From positions 1 through 64,000 of the forward strand of contig NZ_QMEY01000024.1 in the NCBI RefSeq assembly GCF_003315795.1: a DNA stretch of 64,000 nucleotides, read 5' to 3'. Every line of letters starts with the position of its first letter. The stretch's first letter is position 1. This document shows positions 18,357 to 26,086 of this stretch, piece by piece. The notes beneath the pieces are model-generated. The model was not told where the DNA came from and did not search any database. It saw nothing but the letters and a program-made list of their open reading frames with translations. The stretch comes from Spongiactinospora rosea (GTDB lineage: Bacteria > Actinomycetota > Actinomycetes > Streptosporangiales > Streptosporangiaceae). Made by a program: the position numbers and the translations under genes.

Positions 18357-19322
18357 ATGATGTCCCAAGAGCACCCCCCGGCGTGCTGCGCTCCCTCGCG
18401 CGGCGAGACCCCGCTCACGCTCTCGCCGCCCCCCGGGCCCGCCCCGCGGGCCTCCGGCGCTCCCGCGGTGACCGGGGGGATGGTCCTGCTGCCCGGCGGG
18501 CCGTTCCTGATGGGCGGCGCCGACGGCGAGGGGTTCCCCGCCGACGGGGAGGGGCCGGTGCGCGAGGTGCGCCTGCGGCCGTTCCGGATCGACGTCCACG
18601 CGGTCGGCAACGCGCGGTTCGCGGAGTTCGCCGACGCCACCGGCCACGTCACCGAGGCCGAGCGGTACGGCTGGTCGCACGTGTTCGCCGGGTTCCTGCC
18701 GGGCGTGCTGCGCCGCGACTCCCCCCGGGTCGCCGAGACCCCCTGGTGGTGCGCGGTGCGCGGGGCGGACTGGCGGCACCCCGAAGGCCCCGGCTCGACC
18801 GTGGAGGACCGCTGGGACCACCCCGTGGTCCACGTCTCATGGAACGACGCCGCCGCCTACGCCCGGTGGGCCGGGGTGCGGCTGCCCACCGAGGCCGAGT
18901 GGGAGTACGCCGCCCGCGGCGGGCTCTCCCGGCGGCGCTACCCGTGGGGGGACGAGCCGACCCCCGGCGGGCGGCACATGTGCAACATCTGGCAGGGCGC
19001 GTTCCCCACCAAGAACACCGCCGAGGACGGCCACCGCGGCACCGCCCCGGTCGATTCCTTCCCGCCCAACGGTTACGGCCTGCACAACGTCTCCGGCAAC
19101 GTCTGGGAGTGGTGCGCCGACCGCTTCAGCGCGACCTTCCACATCGACGGCCCCCGCGACGACCCGACGGGGCCGCCGGACGGCCCGGCGCGGGTGCTGC
19201 GCGGGGGCTCCTACCTGTGCCACGACTCCTACTGCACCCGCTACCGGGTGGCCGCCCGGATGGGCAACACCGGCGACTCCTCCTCGGGCCACACCGGCTT
19301 CCGCTGCGCCGCCGACGCCTGA
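18357..19322 (+). CDS. Formylglycine-generating enzyme (sulfatase-modifying, SUMF1/FGE)
   Basis: 321 residues from ATG 18357. GTG 18330 is an alternative start. Copper-dependent FGE converts a Cys in the CxPxR motif of type I sulfatases to formylglycine. Family signatures are GGMVLLPGGPFLMGGADGEG, HPVVHVSWNDAAAYARWAG, RLPTEAEWEYAARGG, NVSGNVWEWCADRFSATF and RVLRGGSYLCHDSYCTRYRV. The last holds both catalytic cysteines (C-H-D-S-Y-C), as in the Streptomyces coelicolor enzyme, so it should be active. The protein's own N-terminus reads ACCAPSRGE, itself a CxPxR motif. No sulfatase is in this window. Probably monocistronic and convergent with the SPFH gene. Confidence 0.93.
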   Translation: MMSQEHPPACCAPSRGETPLTLSPPPGPAPRASGAPAVTGGMVLLPGGPFLMGGADGEGFPADGEGPVREVRLRPFRIDVHAVGNARFAEFADATGHVTEAERYGWSHVFAGFLPGVLRRDSPRVAETPWWCAVRGADWRHPEGPGSTVEDRWDHPVVHVSWNDAAAYARWAGVRLPTEAEWEYAARGGLSRRRYPWGDEPTPGGRHMCNIWQGAFPTKNTAEDGHRGTAPVDSFPPNGYGLHNVSGNVWEWCADRFSATFHIDGPRDDPTGPPDGPARVLRGGSYLCHDSYCTRYRVAARMGNTGDSSSGHTGFRCAADA

Positions 19323-19343
19323 CCCCGCACTCCTGGGGCGGCC

Positions 19344-20300
19344 TCATCGGCTGGGCACCACCACCGCGTCCGCGTTGCCCGGCGCGTAGACCGTGATGCC
19401 CTGGGGGAGCGACTTGAGCCGGTCGATGTCCGCGCACGCCGGGCACTTCAGGTAGCCCTCCTGGCGCGCCCGGTCGGCCTCGGCCTCCGCCTGGGCCTGC
19501 GCGACCTTCGCCCTGGCCTCCGACACCAGGGCCGCCGCGGCGAGCGAGCGGTCCACGGCCTTCTGCACCTCGGCGGGAAGCGTCACCTTGACCAGGTTGA
19601 ACCGGACGCCGGTGATGAAGTCGCCGCCGAGCATGGCGGGCAGGTCGCGGGCCAGGGTGGCGTTGACGCCGTTCTGCACCTTGGCCACATTGGTCACGGT
19701 GTCGCCGGCCTCCAGCTCCGCCTTGGCGCCCGTCTCCTGGACGAGCGCGCACGAGGCGACCAGCTCGGCGCACCGGTGCGCGCCCACCTGCACCCGCATC
19801 GCGTTGTCGATCACCGGGCGGACCGCCTGCCCGAAGAAGGCGGCCCAGCCCTCGTCGCCCTCCCAGGCGTGCCTGGCGGTGTCGTCCTGGCCGCGGAAGG
19901 TGCGCGTGCCGTACCGGTCGTCGAAGCGCCGCAGCGACTCGTGGTCGAGGTTGAGGGTGAAGTAGAGGGTGCCCTCTATGCCGAGGTTAACGCCGTCGCC
20001 GCTCGGCGTGGTCACCACGTCCACCCCGAGCGCGGTGGCCCGCTTGGGGTCGGCGGTGATGGTGTAGAAGCGCTGCTGCGCGGGGTAGGCGTGCACGCTG
20101 GACCACATCCCGGCCCAGGTGATCCCGGAGCCGGGGTCGATGATCTGGCGGATCGCGTTGTCGTCGAACGGCCCGCCGTCCCGCACTACCGCGACCTCGC
20201 CGGCCCCGGTGCGCTCCAGGCCGCCCACGAGGCCGATCAGCGTGGGGAGCCCCAGCACGGCCGCGATCACTCCGGCGATCACTCCGATCCTGTATGACAT
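19344..20300 (-). CDS. SPFH/band-7 domain membrane protein
   Basis: 318 residues. Start ATG 20300 is set by GGAGG about 7 bases upstream. A single N-terminal membrane helix (GVIAGVIAAVLGLPTLIGLV) is followed by a band-7 domain (GEVAVVRDGGPFDDNA; GVNLGIEGTLYFTLNLDHES; FITGVRFNLVKVTLPAEVQ). An Ala/Glu-rich coiled coil follows (LAAAALVSEARAKVAQAQAE). Near the C-terminus a CPAC pair (YLKCPACADIDRL) is a possible metal or thiol site, unusual for the family. SPFH proteins assemble into membrane microdomain scaffolds. No NfeD or protease partner is next to it. Confidence 0.85.
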   Translation of the reverse strand: MSYRIGVIAGVIAAVLGLPTLIGLVGGLERTGAGEVAVVRDGGPFDDNAIRQIIDPGSGITWAGMWSSVHAYPAQQRFYTITADPKRATALGVDVVTTPSGDGVNLGIEGTLYFTLNLDHESLRRFDDRYGTRTFRGQDDTARHAWEGDEGWAAFFGQAVRPVIDNAMRVQVGAHRCAELVASCALVQETGAKAELEAGDTVTNVAKVQNGVNATLARDLPAMLGGDFITGVRFNLVKVTLPAEVQKAVDRSLAAAALVSEARAKVAQAQAEAEADRARQEGYLKCPACADIDRLKSLPQGITVYAPGNADAVVVPSR

Positions 20301-20464
20301 GGCGTTCCCTCCGTGAGGGCGAGAGGCATCCCCCTCACGGTAAGAATTGTTGAACGATTCGACAAGTGAATTGGCCGACAATCTCGGACGCACGGATCGC
20401 CGCAAGGAATAAGGCCAGGTCAGAACTGGTGTGTTTGTCCGGATATGCGGTAATTAAGCAGGTT

Positions 20465-21367
20465 ATGAGCGATGTGTGGCGCCGGACTCCCATCACCGCC
20501 GGCGGCGGCATAGGCACGGCCGCCGAGCATCCCGGCATGCGCGATGCGCGTTACCTCGCGCGCCGGCGATCAGTGGCCGCGCCGGCGCGGGGGCATCGGG
20601 TGGGCGACCCGTCGCCGACGGTGGCCTACACCGAGGAGGAGCAGGCGACCTGGCGCGCGGTCCACAAGGCGCTCGCCGAATCCCAGCGCGCGAACGCCTG
20701 CCGGGCCGCGCTGGACGGCAGGGAGGCCGCCGAGATCCCCGCCGACCACGTTCCGCAGCACGCGGAGATCGGCGCCCGGCTGCGGCGGCTGACCGGCTTC
20801 GACTACACGCTGGCCGCGGGCGCGGTGGCCAACCGGCGGTTCCTGGGGTCGATGGCCCGCGGCTACTTCCACGCCGTGCAGTTCCTGCGCCACCCCGCCG
20901 TCCCGATGTACTCGCCCGAGCCCGACGTGGTGCACGACATGTTCGGGCACGGAGCCCATCTCGCGCTGCCCGAGTTCGCCGCGATATACCGGCTGGTCGG
21001 CGAGGCGGCGGCGCGCCTGGAGACGGACGAGGCGCTGCAGGTGGTCAGCGACCTCTACTGGTTCACCCTGGAATACGGGGTCGTGGACGAGGGCGGGGTG
21101 CCCAAGGCGTACGGGGCCGCGCTGTTGTCGTCCTACGGCGAGCTGGGCAGGCTGGGCGGCTGCCTGCTCGTGGACCTGGACGTGCCGGGCATGCTGGCCA
21201 CGCCGTACGAGATCTCCGGCTATCAGCCGGTGTTGTTCCGCGCCCGGTCGCTGGGGCACGTCGCCGACACGCTGGCCGGCGTGCTGGGCCGCCTGGACGA
21301 CGGCGACGCCCCGGGGCTGCGCCGGGCGGCCGTGGCCGGCCGGCGCGCCGGGCGAAGCCGGCCCTGA
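20465..21367 (+). CDS. phhA: Phenylalanine 4-monooxygenase (aromatic amino acid hydroxylase)
   Basis: 300 residues, the size of monomeric bacterial phenylalanine hydroxylases. It converts Phe to Tyr using Fe(II), O2 and a pterin. The iron triad is visible: two His in DVVHDMFGHGAHL and Glu in YWFTLEYGVVDE. Substrate/pterin contacts lie in VPMYSPEPD and AYGAALLSSYGELG. The N-terminal about 45 residues are variable and Arg-rich, with no ACT regulatory domain, so it lacks the animal-type allosteric module. An AT-richer 160-base divergent region separates it from the SPFH gene. No pterin-recycling (phhB) gene is adjacent. Confidence 0.92.
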   Translation: MSDVWRRTPITAGGGIGTAAEHPGMRDARYLARRRSVAAPARGHRVGDPSPTVAYTEEEQATWRAVHKALAESQRANACRAALDGREAAEIPADHVPQHAEIGARLRRLTGFDYTLAAGAVANRRFLGSMARGYFHAVQFLRHPAVPMYSPEPDVVHDMFGHGAHLALPEFAAIYRLVGEAAARLETDEALQVVSDLYWFTLEYGVVDEGGVPKAYGAALLSSYGELGRLGGCLLVDLDVPGMLATPYEISGYQPVLFRARSLGHVADTLAGVLGRLDDGDAPGLRRAAVAGRRAGRSRP

Positions 21368-21378
21368 GCGCCGTGTGG

Positions 21379-21419
21379 CCGGGCGGGAGCCCCTTCACTT
21401 TCGCAAGGGCCCCGCCCGG
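21379..21419. terminator. Hairpin between convergent phhA and ferredoxin genes
   Basis: CCGGGCGGG...CCCCTT pairs with AAGGGCCCCGCCCGG across a short loop, with one bulge. Its position between two convergent genes suits a shared terminator. Confidence 0.6.
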
Positions 21420-21426
21420 GGAGCAC

Positions 21427-21651
21427 TCAGGTCGCCGCCGACTCCTGCCTGGCATGGTCGTCCACGACCCGGATGGTGCCACTGGGGCACCGGTCGGCCG
21501 CCTGCCTGGCCGCCCTTTCCTGGGCGGGTGTGGCGGGCTGGGCGAGGAGCACCACGGTGCCCTCGTCCTCGTCCTGGTCGAAGAGGTCTGAAGCGGTCAG
21601 CGCGCACATGCCTGCGCCGATGCATCGCTCCACGTCGAGTTCGATCTTCAT
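21427..21651 (-). CDS. [3Fe-4S]-type ferredoxin
   Basis: 74 residues from ATG 21651, with AAGGAG about 6 bases upstream. It has the short actinobacterial ferredoxin pattern: IELDVERCIGAGMC with two Cys, and a third Cys in ADRCPSGTIRV. The normal second cysteine position of a 4Fe cluster is Ala or Gly, so a [3Fe-4S] cluster is expected. Such ferredoxins typically reduce cytochromes P450. No P450 lies within the window, so its partner is elsewhere. Confidence 0.9.
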   Translation of the reverse strand: MKIELDVERCIGAGMCALTASDLFDQDEDEGTVVLLAQPATPAQERAARQAADRCPSGTIRVVDDHARQESAAT

Positions 21652-21771
21652 CGGTGCTCCTTGTTCAGGCGTTCACTCTCCAGCATGTCAGGCCCGGCCC
21701 GCGCCCCGCGCACGTCCCCGGGAAGTTCGCGGCGTGTATCCCGGTACGTGCGGAGGGCTACCCTTGAGCGC

Positions 21772-22038
21772 GTGACGGTGCTGATCGATCCGCCCCTGTG
21801 GCCGGGGCCCCGCGGGCTGCTCTGGTCGCATCTGGTCAGCGACACCTCGCTGGAGGAGCTGCACGCGTTCGCGGTCCTGCTGGGCGTGCCGCCGCGCGCC
21901 TTCGACCGCGACCACTACGACGTGCCGGAGACGATCCACGCCCAGGCCGTGGCCCTCGGGGCCGAGGCGGTCACCTCGCGCGAGCTGCTGAGCAGGCTCA
22001 TCGCCTCAGGGCTGCGCCGGCGGCGGGCCCGCCGGTGA
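21772..22038 (+). CDS. DUF4031 family small protein
   Basis: 88 residues from GTG 21772 (VTVLIDPPLWPGPRGLLWSH). The motifs HLVSDTSLEELHAFAVLLG and FDRDHYDVPETIHAQAVALG are those of DUF4031, a widespread bacterial family without known function. A possible GGAGGG site lies about 15 bases upstream, otherwise the transcript may be leaderless. Its 3' end overlaps that of the convergent HD-domain gene by 41 bases. Confidence 0.8.
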   Translation: MTVLIDPPLWPGPRGLLWSHLVSDTSLEELHAFAVLLGVPPRAFDRDHYDVPETIHAQAVALGAEAVTSRELLSRLIASGLRRRRARR

Positions 22039-22657
22039 GCAGGTCCAGCTCGGCGGCCAGGTTGGCGCGGGCCGCCGCCTCCCACAGGTCCCGGCCCAGC
22101 GGGGTCCGGTAGAGCCGGGGCGCCGCGAGCAGGCGGCGCAGGATCTCCGCCCGCCCGGCACGGAACGCCGCCTCAGGCACGTGCCGGTACTCCTCCCGCA
22201 CCGCGCGGGCGTACGCCTCGTAGCCGGGCCCGGCCAGGACCGCCAGGTCGGCGTCGCACAGCACGGCCCCGTCGGCGTCGCCGTCCGCCGGGTCGTGCGT
22301 CGCGGTCAGGCGTACCAGCCGGGCGGTGCGGGCGATCCGCTCGGCGGGCACCCCGCAGCGCGGCAGCAGCCGCTGGGCGAGCTGCGCGCTGCGTTCCTCG
22401 TCGTCGCCCGCCAGGCCCTCGTAGACGGCGTCGTGGAACCAGGCGGCCAGTCGTACCGCGACGGGGTCGTCCGCGTGCCGCTCCAGCCGCTGGGCGGCGG
22501 CCAGCACCGCCCGCAGGTGGCCGGGGGTGTGGTAGCGGCGGTGCGGCTCGGCCCAGCGCGCGATCAGCTCGGCGGCGACCGCCAGGGAGGCCGGGGAGTC
22601 TCCGGCGAGCGCGGGCCAGCCGGCGGCCAGGTCTGCGCATTCGTCGCGTTCATCCAC
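21998..22657 (-). CDS. Predicted HD-superfamily metal-dependent phosphohydrolase
   Basis: 219 residues from GTG 22657; the start is uncertain because no strong ribosome site is visible. RRYHTPGHLRAVLAAAQRL and AAWFHDAVYEGLAGDDEERS supply the His and His-Asp metal ligands. A later VLCDADLAVLAGP gives the third Asp. This is the pattern of a family of small 'HD domain, N-methyl-D-aspartate receptor NMDAR2C-like' proteins common in bacteria. The substrate is unknown. Its 3' end runs 41 bases into the convergent DUF4031 gene. Confidence 0.75.
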   Translation of the reverse strand: MDERDECADLAAGWPALAGDSPASLAVAAELIARWAEPHRRYHTPGHLRAVLAAAQRLERHADDPVAVRLAAWFHDAVYEGLAGDDEERSAQLAQRLLPRCGVPAERIARTARLVRLTATHDPADGDADGAVLCDADLAVLAGPGYEAYARAVREEYRHVPEAAFRAGRAEILRRLLAAPRLYRTPLGRDLWEAAARANLAAELDLLTGGPAAGAALRR

Positions 22658-22680
22658 AGAAGCAGCATGACATGGCCGAT

Positions 22681-22708
22681 GTGCCACGATCGATGTGCCA
22701 CGATCGAT
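22681..22708. repeat. Two exact tandem copies of a 14-bp unit
   Basis: GTGCCACGATCGAT occurs twice in direct tandem (22681-22694 and 22695-22708), just upstream of the HD-domain gene (start 22657). Each copy contains ATCGAT. It may be a repeated binding site or slippage product. Confidence 0.6.
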
Positions 22709-22772
22709 GTCCTTCCATGACACCACGGGACGATCGGCGCTGGTACTTTTCGATCCTGGGCCGGGCGGTCCG

Positions 22773-23165
22773 TCAGCGCCGGCGGGTCAGCAGCAGGTGC
22801 GCGAGCAGGCCGCAGGCGGCGCCCACGGCGTACCAGAACAGGTCCGGCGGGTTGAAGGTGCTGCCGAGGGCCAGCCGGGCCAGCGCGCTCTCCCGGGACA
22901 GCGCGGCCGGTACGCCGGTGAGCTGCGCGAACTCGACCAGCCAGCTCACCCCCGCCGCCACCAGGGCGGCGACCGGTGGCCTGACCCTGGGCGCGGCCAC
23001 GACGACCAGCGCATAGATCAGCAGCGTGTACAGCGCGTCGCCCGCGTACTTCGCGAAGTCGCCCTCGGCCACGGCCCGGACCCCGAGCCCGGCCGCCACG
23101 GTGACCACCGCCGCGAGCGCCGCCGTCAGCCGGGTACGCCCGCCGCCCACTCCCGATCCGCCCAC
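22773..23165 (-). CDS. DUF2809 family membrane protein
   Basis: 130 residues from GTG 23165, with four predicted membrane helices (LTAALAAVVTVAAGLGVRAV; YTLLIYALVVVAAPRV; VAALVAAGVSWLVEFAQLTG; FWYAVGAACGLLAHLLL). The VEFAQLTGVPAALS and LGSTFNPPDLFWYAVG motifs are typical of DUF2809, a VanZ-like family of unknown function. It is followed by about 100 bases that include the tandem repeat. Confidence 0.75.
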   Translation of the reverse strand: MGGSGVGGGRTRLTAALAAVVTVAAGLGVRAVAEGDFAKYAGDALYTLLIYALVVVAAPRVRPPVAALVAAGVSWLVEFAQLTGVPAALSRESALARLALGSTFNPPDLFWYAVGAACGLLAHLLLTRRR

Positions 23166-23206
23166 CCCGGCACTCTACGGGCCGGTCCCTGATCAAGCGA
23201 GGTCGA

Positions 23207-24058
23207 TCACCAGGCCGTTCGCTGGCGGAAGCGGCCCGCGATCTCGGGGGTGCCCGGTCTGCTCAGTACGATCCGGGAGACCTCGGCGACGTGGTGGTTC
23301 ACCGCGCTGCCCCAGGTGGCCCGCCCGTCGGCGATGAGCACCTGGCCCATCGCGCGCCGCTCGCCGTCGAGGGTGACGACGGCCACGTCATAGACGCCGG
23401 AGATCGGCGCGTTCACGATGGTGAGGAAGATCCAGCTCGGCGCGCCCTGGTAGCCGAAGACCTGGCCGACCCGCCGTCCGGCCGAGTAGACGCCCCCCGC
23501 GGTCAGGTACCGGCCGTTGGCGGCCTCCAGGGTGGCCCGGTATCCGGCGGCCAGTGTGCGGTCGGCCTCCGTCGCCCGCCACACGCCGCCCCCCGCCAGC
23601 GTGGCGACCGCGATGAGCGCGACCAGGACCGCCGCGGGCCGCCGCCAGGCCCGGTCGCCGGGGTCGGCGGGACGCCGGTTCCGTGGCGGGTCGCCCGCCG
23701 CAGCGCCGCGCAGTGCCCGCCATCGCCCTGCCGTGCGGCCGTCGCGCGCGCTGCGCCCTCGGCCCGGCTCCCGGCGGCGCGGCGGGCGCCCGCGCCGCCG
23801 CCATCGGCCCGGCGGCTCGGCGCCCTCCATCTCGATCCGCGCGAGGACCGCGACCTCGAACCCGGCGGGCGGCTCGTACGCGGGCGTGAGTGACAGCAGC
23901 TCGTCCACCACGGCCGCGTTCTCCCGCAGGTCGTGGCGGCAGGTGGGACACCCCGACACGTGGCCGAGCACGCCGGCCCGCTCGTCCCCCGCCGTCGCGC
24001 CCGCGGCCAGTTCCGGGATCACCTCCCGGGCCCTGGCGCATGCCGGGTCGTCACTCAT
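23207..24058 (-). CDS. Membrane anti-sigma factor with N-terminal zinc-finger motif
   Basis: 283 residues; ATG 24058 overlaps the sigma gene's stop (ATGAGTGA), so the two are coupled. GTG 24061 is a less likely start. The N-terminus has the ZAS motif H...C..C as HVSGCPTCRHDL, which binds Zn and the sigma factor. A long Arg/Pro/Gly-rich linker (about residues 85-135) precedes one membrane helix (RPAAVLVALIAVATLAGGG). An extracytoplasmic domain of about 115 residues follows (YLTAGGVYSAGRRVGQVFGY...). It probably holds the ECF sigma factor inactive until an envelope signal arrives. The Arg-rich linker is unusually long. Confidence 0.85.
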   Translation of the reverse strand: MSDDPACARAREVIPELAAGATAGDERAGVLGHVSGCPTCRHDLRENAAVVDELLSLTPAYEPPAGFEVAVLARIEMEGAEPPGRWRRRGRPPRRREPGRGRSARDGRTAGRWRALRGAAAGDPPRNRRPADPGDRAWRRPAAVLVALIAVATLAGGGVWRATEADRTLAAGYRATLEAANGRYLTAGGVYSAGRRVGQVFGYQGAPSWIFLTIVNAPISGVYDVAVVTLDGERRAMGQVLIADGRATWGSAVNHHVAEVSRIVLSRPGTPEIAGRFRQRTAW

Positions 24059-24593
24059 CACCGGCCACCTCCATCCGCTCGCGCAGCTTGGCCATCCCCC
24101 GGCGCAGCCGTGTCTTCGCGGTGCCCAGCGGTATCCCCTCCCAATCGGCGACCTCCTTGCCCGTCATTCCGTAGAAGACGGTGAGCGCGATGACCCGCGC
24201 CTGCTCGCGGGGCAGCGAGTGGAGCGCCTGACGGACGAACTCCTCGTCCTGCGGCGCCTCCTCCCTGCGCTCACCGTCCAGCAGCTCGGTCAGGAGCCGC
24301 TGCGGGTCCACCGGGTCCTCCCTGCGTAATCGCAGGGCGTCGACCGCCAGGTTGCGTGTGATCGTGAGCAGCCAGGTGGACACCTTGCCGCGTCTGGCGT
24401 CGTACACGGCCGCGTGCCGCCAGGCCCGGACGAACGCCTCCTGGGCGACCTCCTCGGCGACGGCGGCGTCCCCGAGCACCGCGCGTGCCAGGCCGAACAC
24501 ACGTGCCTGATACCTGCGGACGAAGGACGCGGCGGCCTGGGTGTCGCCGGCCGCCATGCCGGCGAGGAGCGACTCATCGGAAAGTGCCCACAC
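24051..24593 (-). CDS. ECF RNA polymerase sigma factor
   Basis: 180 residues from GTG 24593. Region 2 includes FVRRYQARVFGLARAVLGD and the -10-binding VAQEAFVRAWRHAAVYDARR. Region 4 contains LPREQARVIALTVFYGMTGK, then EVADWEGIPLGTAKTRLRRG (helix-turn-helix for the -35). This is a classic two-domain ECF sigma factor with its anti-sigma encoded directly downstream. The start abuts a palindrome (ACCGTAATACGGT), leaving no room for a ribosome site, so the transcript may be leaderless and the site autoregulatory. Confidence 0.92.
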   Translation of the reverse strand: MWALSDESLLAGMAAGDTQAAASFVRRYQARVFGLARAVLGDAAVAEEVAQEAFVRAWRHAAVYDARRGKVSTWLLTITRNLAVDALRLRREDPVDPQRLLTELLDGERREEAPQDEEFVRQALHSLPREQARVIALTVFYGMTGKEVADWEGIPLGTAKTRLRRGMAKLRERMEVAGDE

Positions 24594-24606
24594 ACCGTAA
24601 TACGGT
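24594..24606. promoter_or_regulatory. 13-bp palindrome abutting the ECF sigma start codon
   Basis: ACCGTAATACGGT is a perfect inverted repeat with a central A, immediately upstream of GTG 24593. It may be an operator or part of a leaderless promoter. Confidence 0.35.
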
Positions 24607-24646
24607 CCCAGGTCGCCCTAGAGTTTCACCAAATGTTCGGAAATTG

Positions 24647-24660
24647 GATGACTTGTCATC
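24647..24660. promoter_or_regulatory. Palindrome between CBM2-protein gene and sigma gene
   Basis: GATGACTTGTCATC is a perfect inverted repeat with a TT centre. It is nested inside a wider pair, CCCTAGAG (24616-24623) and CTCTAGGG (24660-24667), the latter overlapping the stop codon of the secreted CBM2 protein gene. It may terminate that gene or act as an operator for the sigma operon. Confidence 0.4.
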
Positions 24661-24661
24661 T

Positions 24662-25369
24662 CTAGGGGACGTACGTGACCTTGCAGGGGGCGCCGTCGAT
24701 GGAGAACCAGCTCGGCCGAGAGTAGGCGCTGGAGTAGGGCCAGGCGTATCCGGCCGAGATCGTCTCCGCCGGCGCGATGGTCCTGGCCGCGTCCGACAAC
24801 GTGACGAACGCGCCGTCCTGCACCCAGTGCGCGCCCCAGGCGAATCGGATCCGCTGGTCGCCGGGGAAGGCGAAGAACAGCCGCCATCCGTTGATCGGAG
24901 TCGTGCCTGTGTTGGTCAGCCCGATGGACGCGTAGGCCAAGTCGCCCGACCGGCCGGTCGCGTGCTCGACGTGGCAGTAGGGGACCGGCACTCCCGGCCG
25001 GGCGTAGGCCATGTACACGTCCGACCAGGCGCTCATGTTGCCCGCCGCGTCCCTGGCCACGATGAAGAATTTGTGGACGAGGTCGGGCAACAGCCTGGTG
25101 GCGGTATAGGCCGGTATGGGGGAGGTGCCGATCCGCCCTATGGTGTCGCCTGCGATCTGGTAGATGTCGTAGCCCGTCACCCCGGTGTCGTCGGTGGAGG
25201 GCGTCCAGCACATCGGCACCTCGCCGTAGTAGTCGGTGGCGCACTCCCGGATGCCGGTCGGCTTGGACGGCCGCTGGTCGTCGGAGGCCGCCCTGACCGG
25301 CCCGCAGATCGAGACCATCAGCGCCAGCGCGAGTGAGACCGTGAGCGCACGGCGTTTCGTCAAACGCAT
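24662..25369 (-). CDS. Secreted FnIII - CBM2 carbohydrate-binding protein without catalytic domain
   Basis: 235 residues. Signal peptide is about residues 1-28 (RALTVSLALALMVSICGPV, cleavage after VRAA). A fibronectin III domain follows (CWTPSTDDTGVTGYDIYQIA; KFFIVARDAAGNMSAWSD). The C-terminal about 100 residues resemble a family 2 cellulose/chitin-binding module: YCHVEHATGRSGDLAYASIG, LTNTGTTPINGWRLFFAFPG, and a closing DGAPC that could disulfide-bond with the first Cys. No glycoside hydrolase or LPMO domain is present, so it may only bind polysaccharide. It lies directly upstream of the ECF sigma/anti-sigma pair on the same strand, about 70 bases apart. Confidence 0.75.
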   Translation of the reverse strand: MRLTKRRALTVSLALALMVSICGPVRAASDDQRPSKPTGIRECATDYYGEVPMCWTPSTDDTGVTGYDIYQIAGDTIGRIGTSPIPAYTATRLLPDLVHKFFIVARDAAGNMSAWSDVYMAYARPGVPVPYCHVEHATGRSGDLAYASIGLTNTGTTPINGWRLFFAFPGDQRIRFAWGAHWVQDGAFVTLSDAARTIAPAETISAGYAWPYSSAYSRPSWFSIDGAPCKVTYVP

Positions 25370-25643
25370 GGGACACCATCCTGTCGAGGGTTCGCCCGGT
25401 GCGGTCCGAGGCGATCGTCGGCCGGGTGCTCAGGGGTGTCAACCCTGCGAAATTCCCCTATTTCCGCATCTCGCGCCGGGCGGCGCTGGACTCCGCGCTC
25501 GCCTGAGCGCGCTCGCCTGAGCCGTTCCGGATAAATCGGGCAAAGCACTCTAAAAACGAATCGCCCGGCCGGAGACGGCTAAGTGCGCGCGGCGGGCGTG
25601 TTCCGGCCTGGCTGCGCCAAGTGGCGCGGGATACCATCCGGGA

Positions 25644-26075
25644 ATGGCGAATGACGTGCTTCCCGACCCGGCCACGCCGTTTGGCGAGCGGGTGCGGCGC
25701 AGGCTTACCGGCGACCTCGTGCTCTGGCTCACGACGGTGGCCCATGATTCGACCCCGCAGCCCAATCCCGTATGGTTTCTCTGGGACGGCGCGGAAAGCC
25801 TCCTGATCTACAACAGGCCCATCGCGAAACGGCTGGTCAATATCCGCCGCAACCCCCGGGTGTCGCTCAACTTCGACAGCGCCCAAGGGCGCGACATCGT
25901 CGTCATGACGGGTGACGCCGAACTGCTCGACGAGCCCGCCACCGACGTGCCCAACCCCGCCTACCTGGAGAAATACCACGACGACATCATCCGGATCATC
26001 GGTGACGCCGACAGCTTCGTCCAGGCGTACCCGGTGCGGCTCCGGGTACGCCTGACGCGCGTGCGGGGTTTCTAG
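25644..26075 (+). CDS. Pyridoxamine-phosphate-oxidase-like (F420/flavin split-barrel) protein
   Basis: 143 residues. The split-barrel pattern is DLVLWLTTVAHDSTPQPNPV, then WFLWDGAESLLIYNRPIAKR, then LVNIRRNPRVSLNFDSAQGR. It matches the TIGR03667/Rv3369-type group of F420- or flavin-binding oxidoreductases from actinobacteria. It probably reduces a small molecule; the substrate is unknown. The ribosome site is weak (GGGA 1-5 bases before ATG). It is convergent with the CDGSH-globin gene, their stops being 11 bases apart. Confidence 0.82.
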   Translation: MANDVLPDPATPFGERVRRRLTGDLVLWLTTVAHDSTPQPNPVWFLWDGAESLLIYNRPIAKRLVNIRRNPRVSLNFDSAQGRDIVVMTGDAELLDEPATDVPNPAYLEKYHDDIIRIIGDADSFVQAYPVRLRVRLTRVRGF

Positions 26076-26086
26076 ACCGCCGCCGG

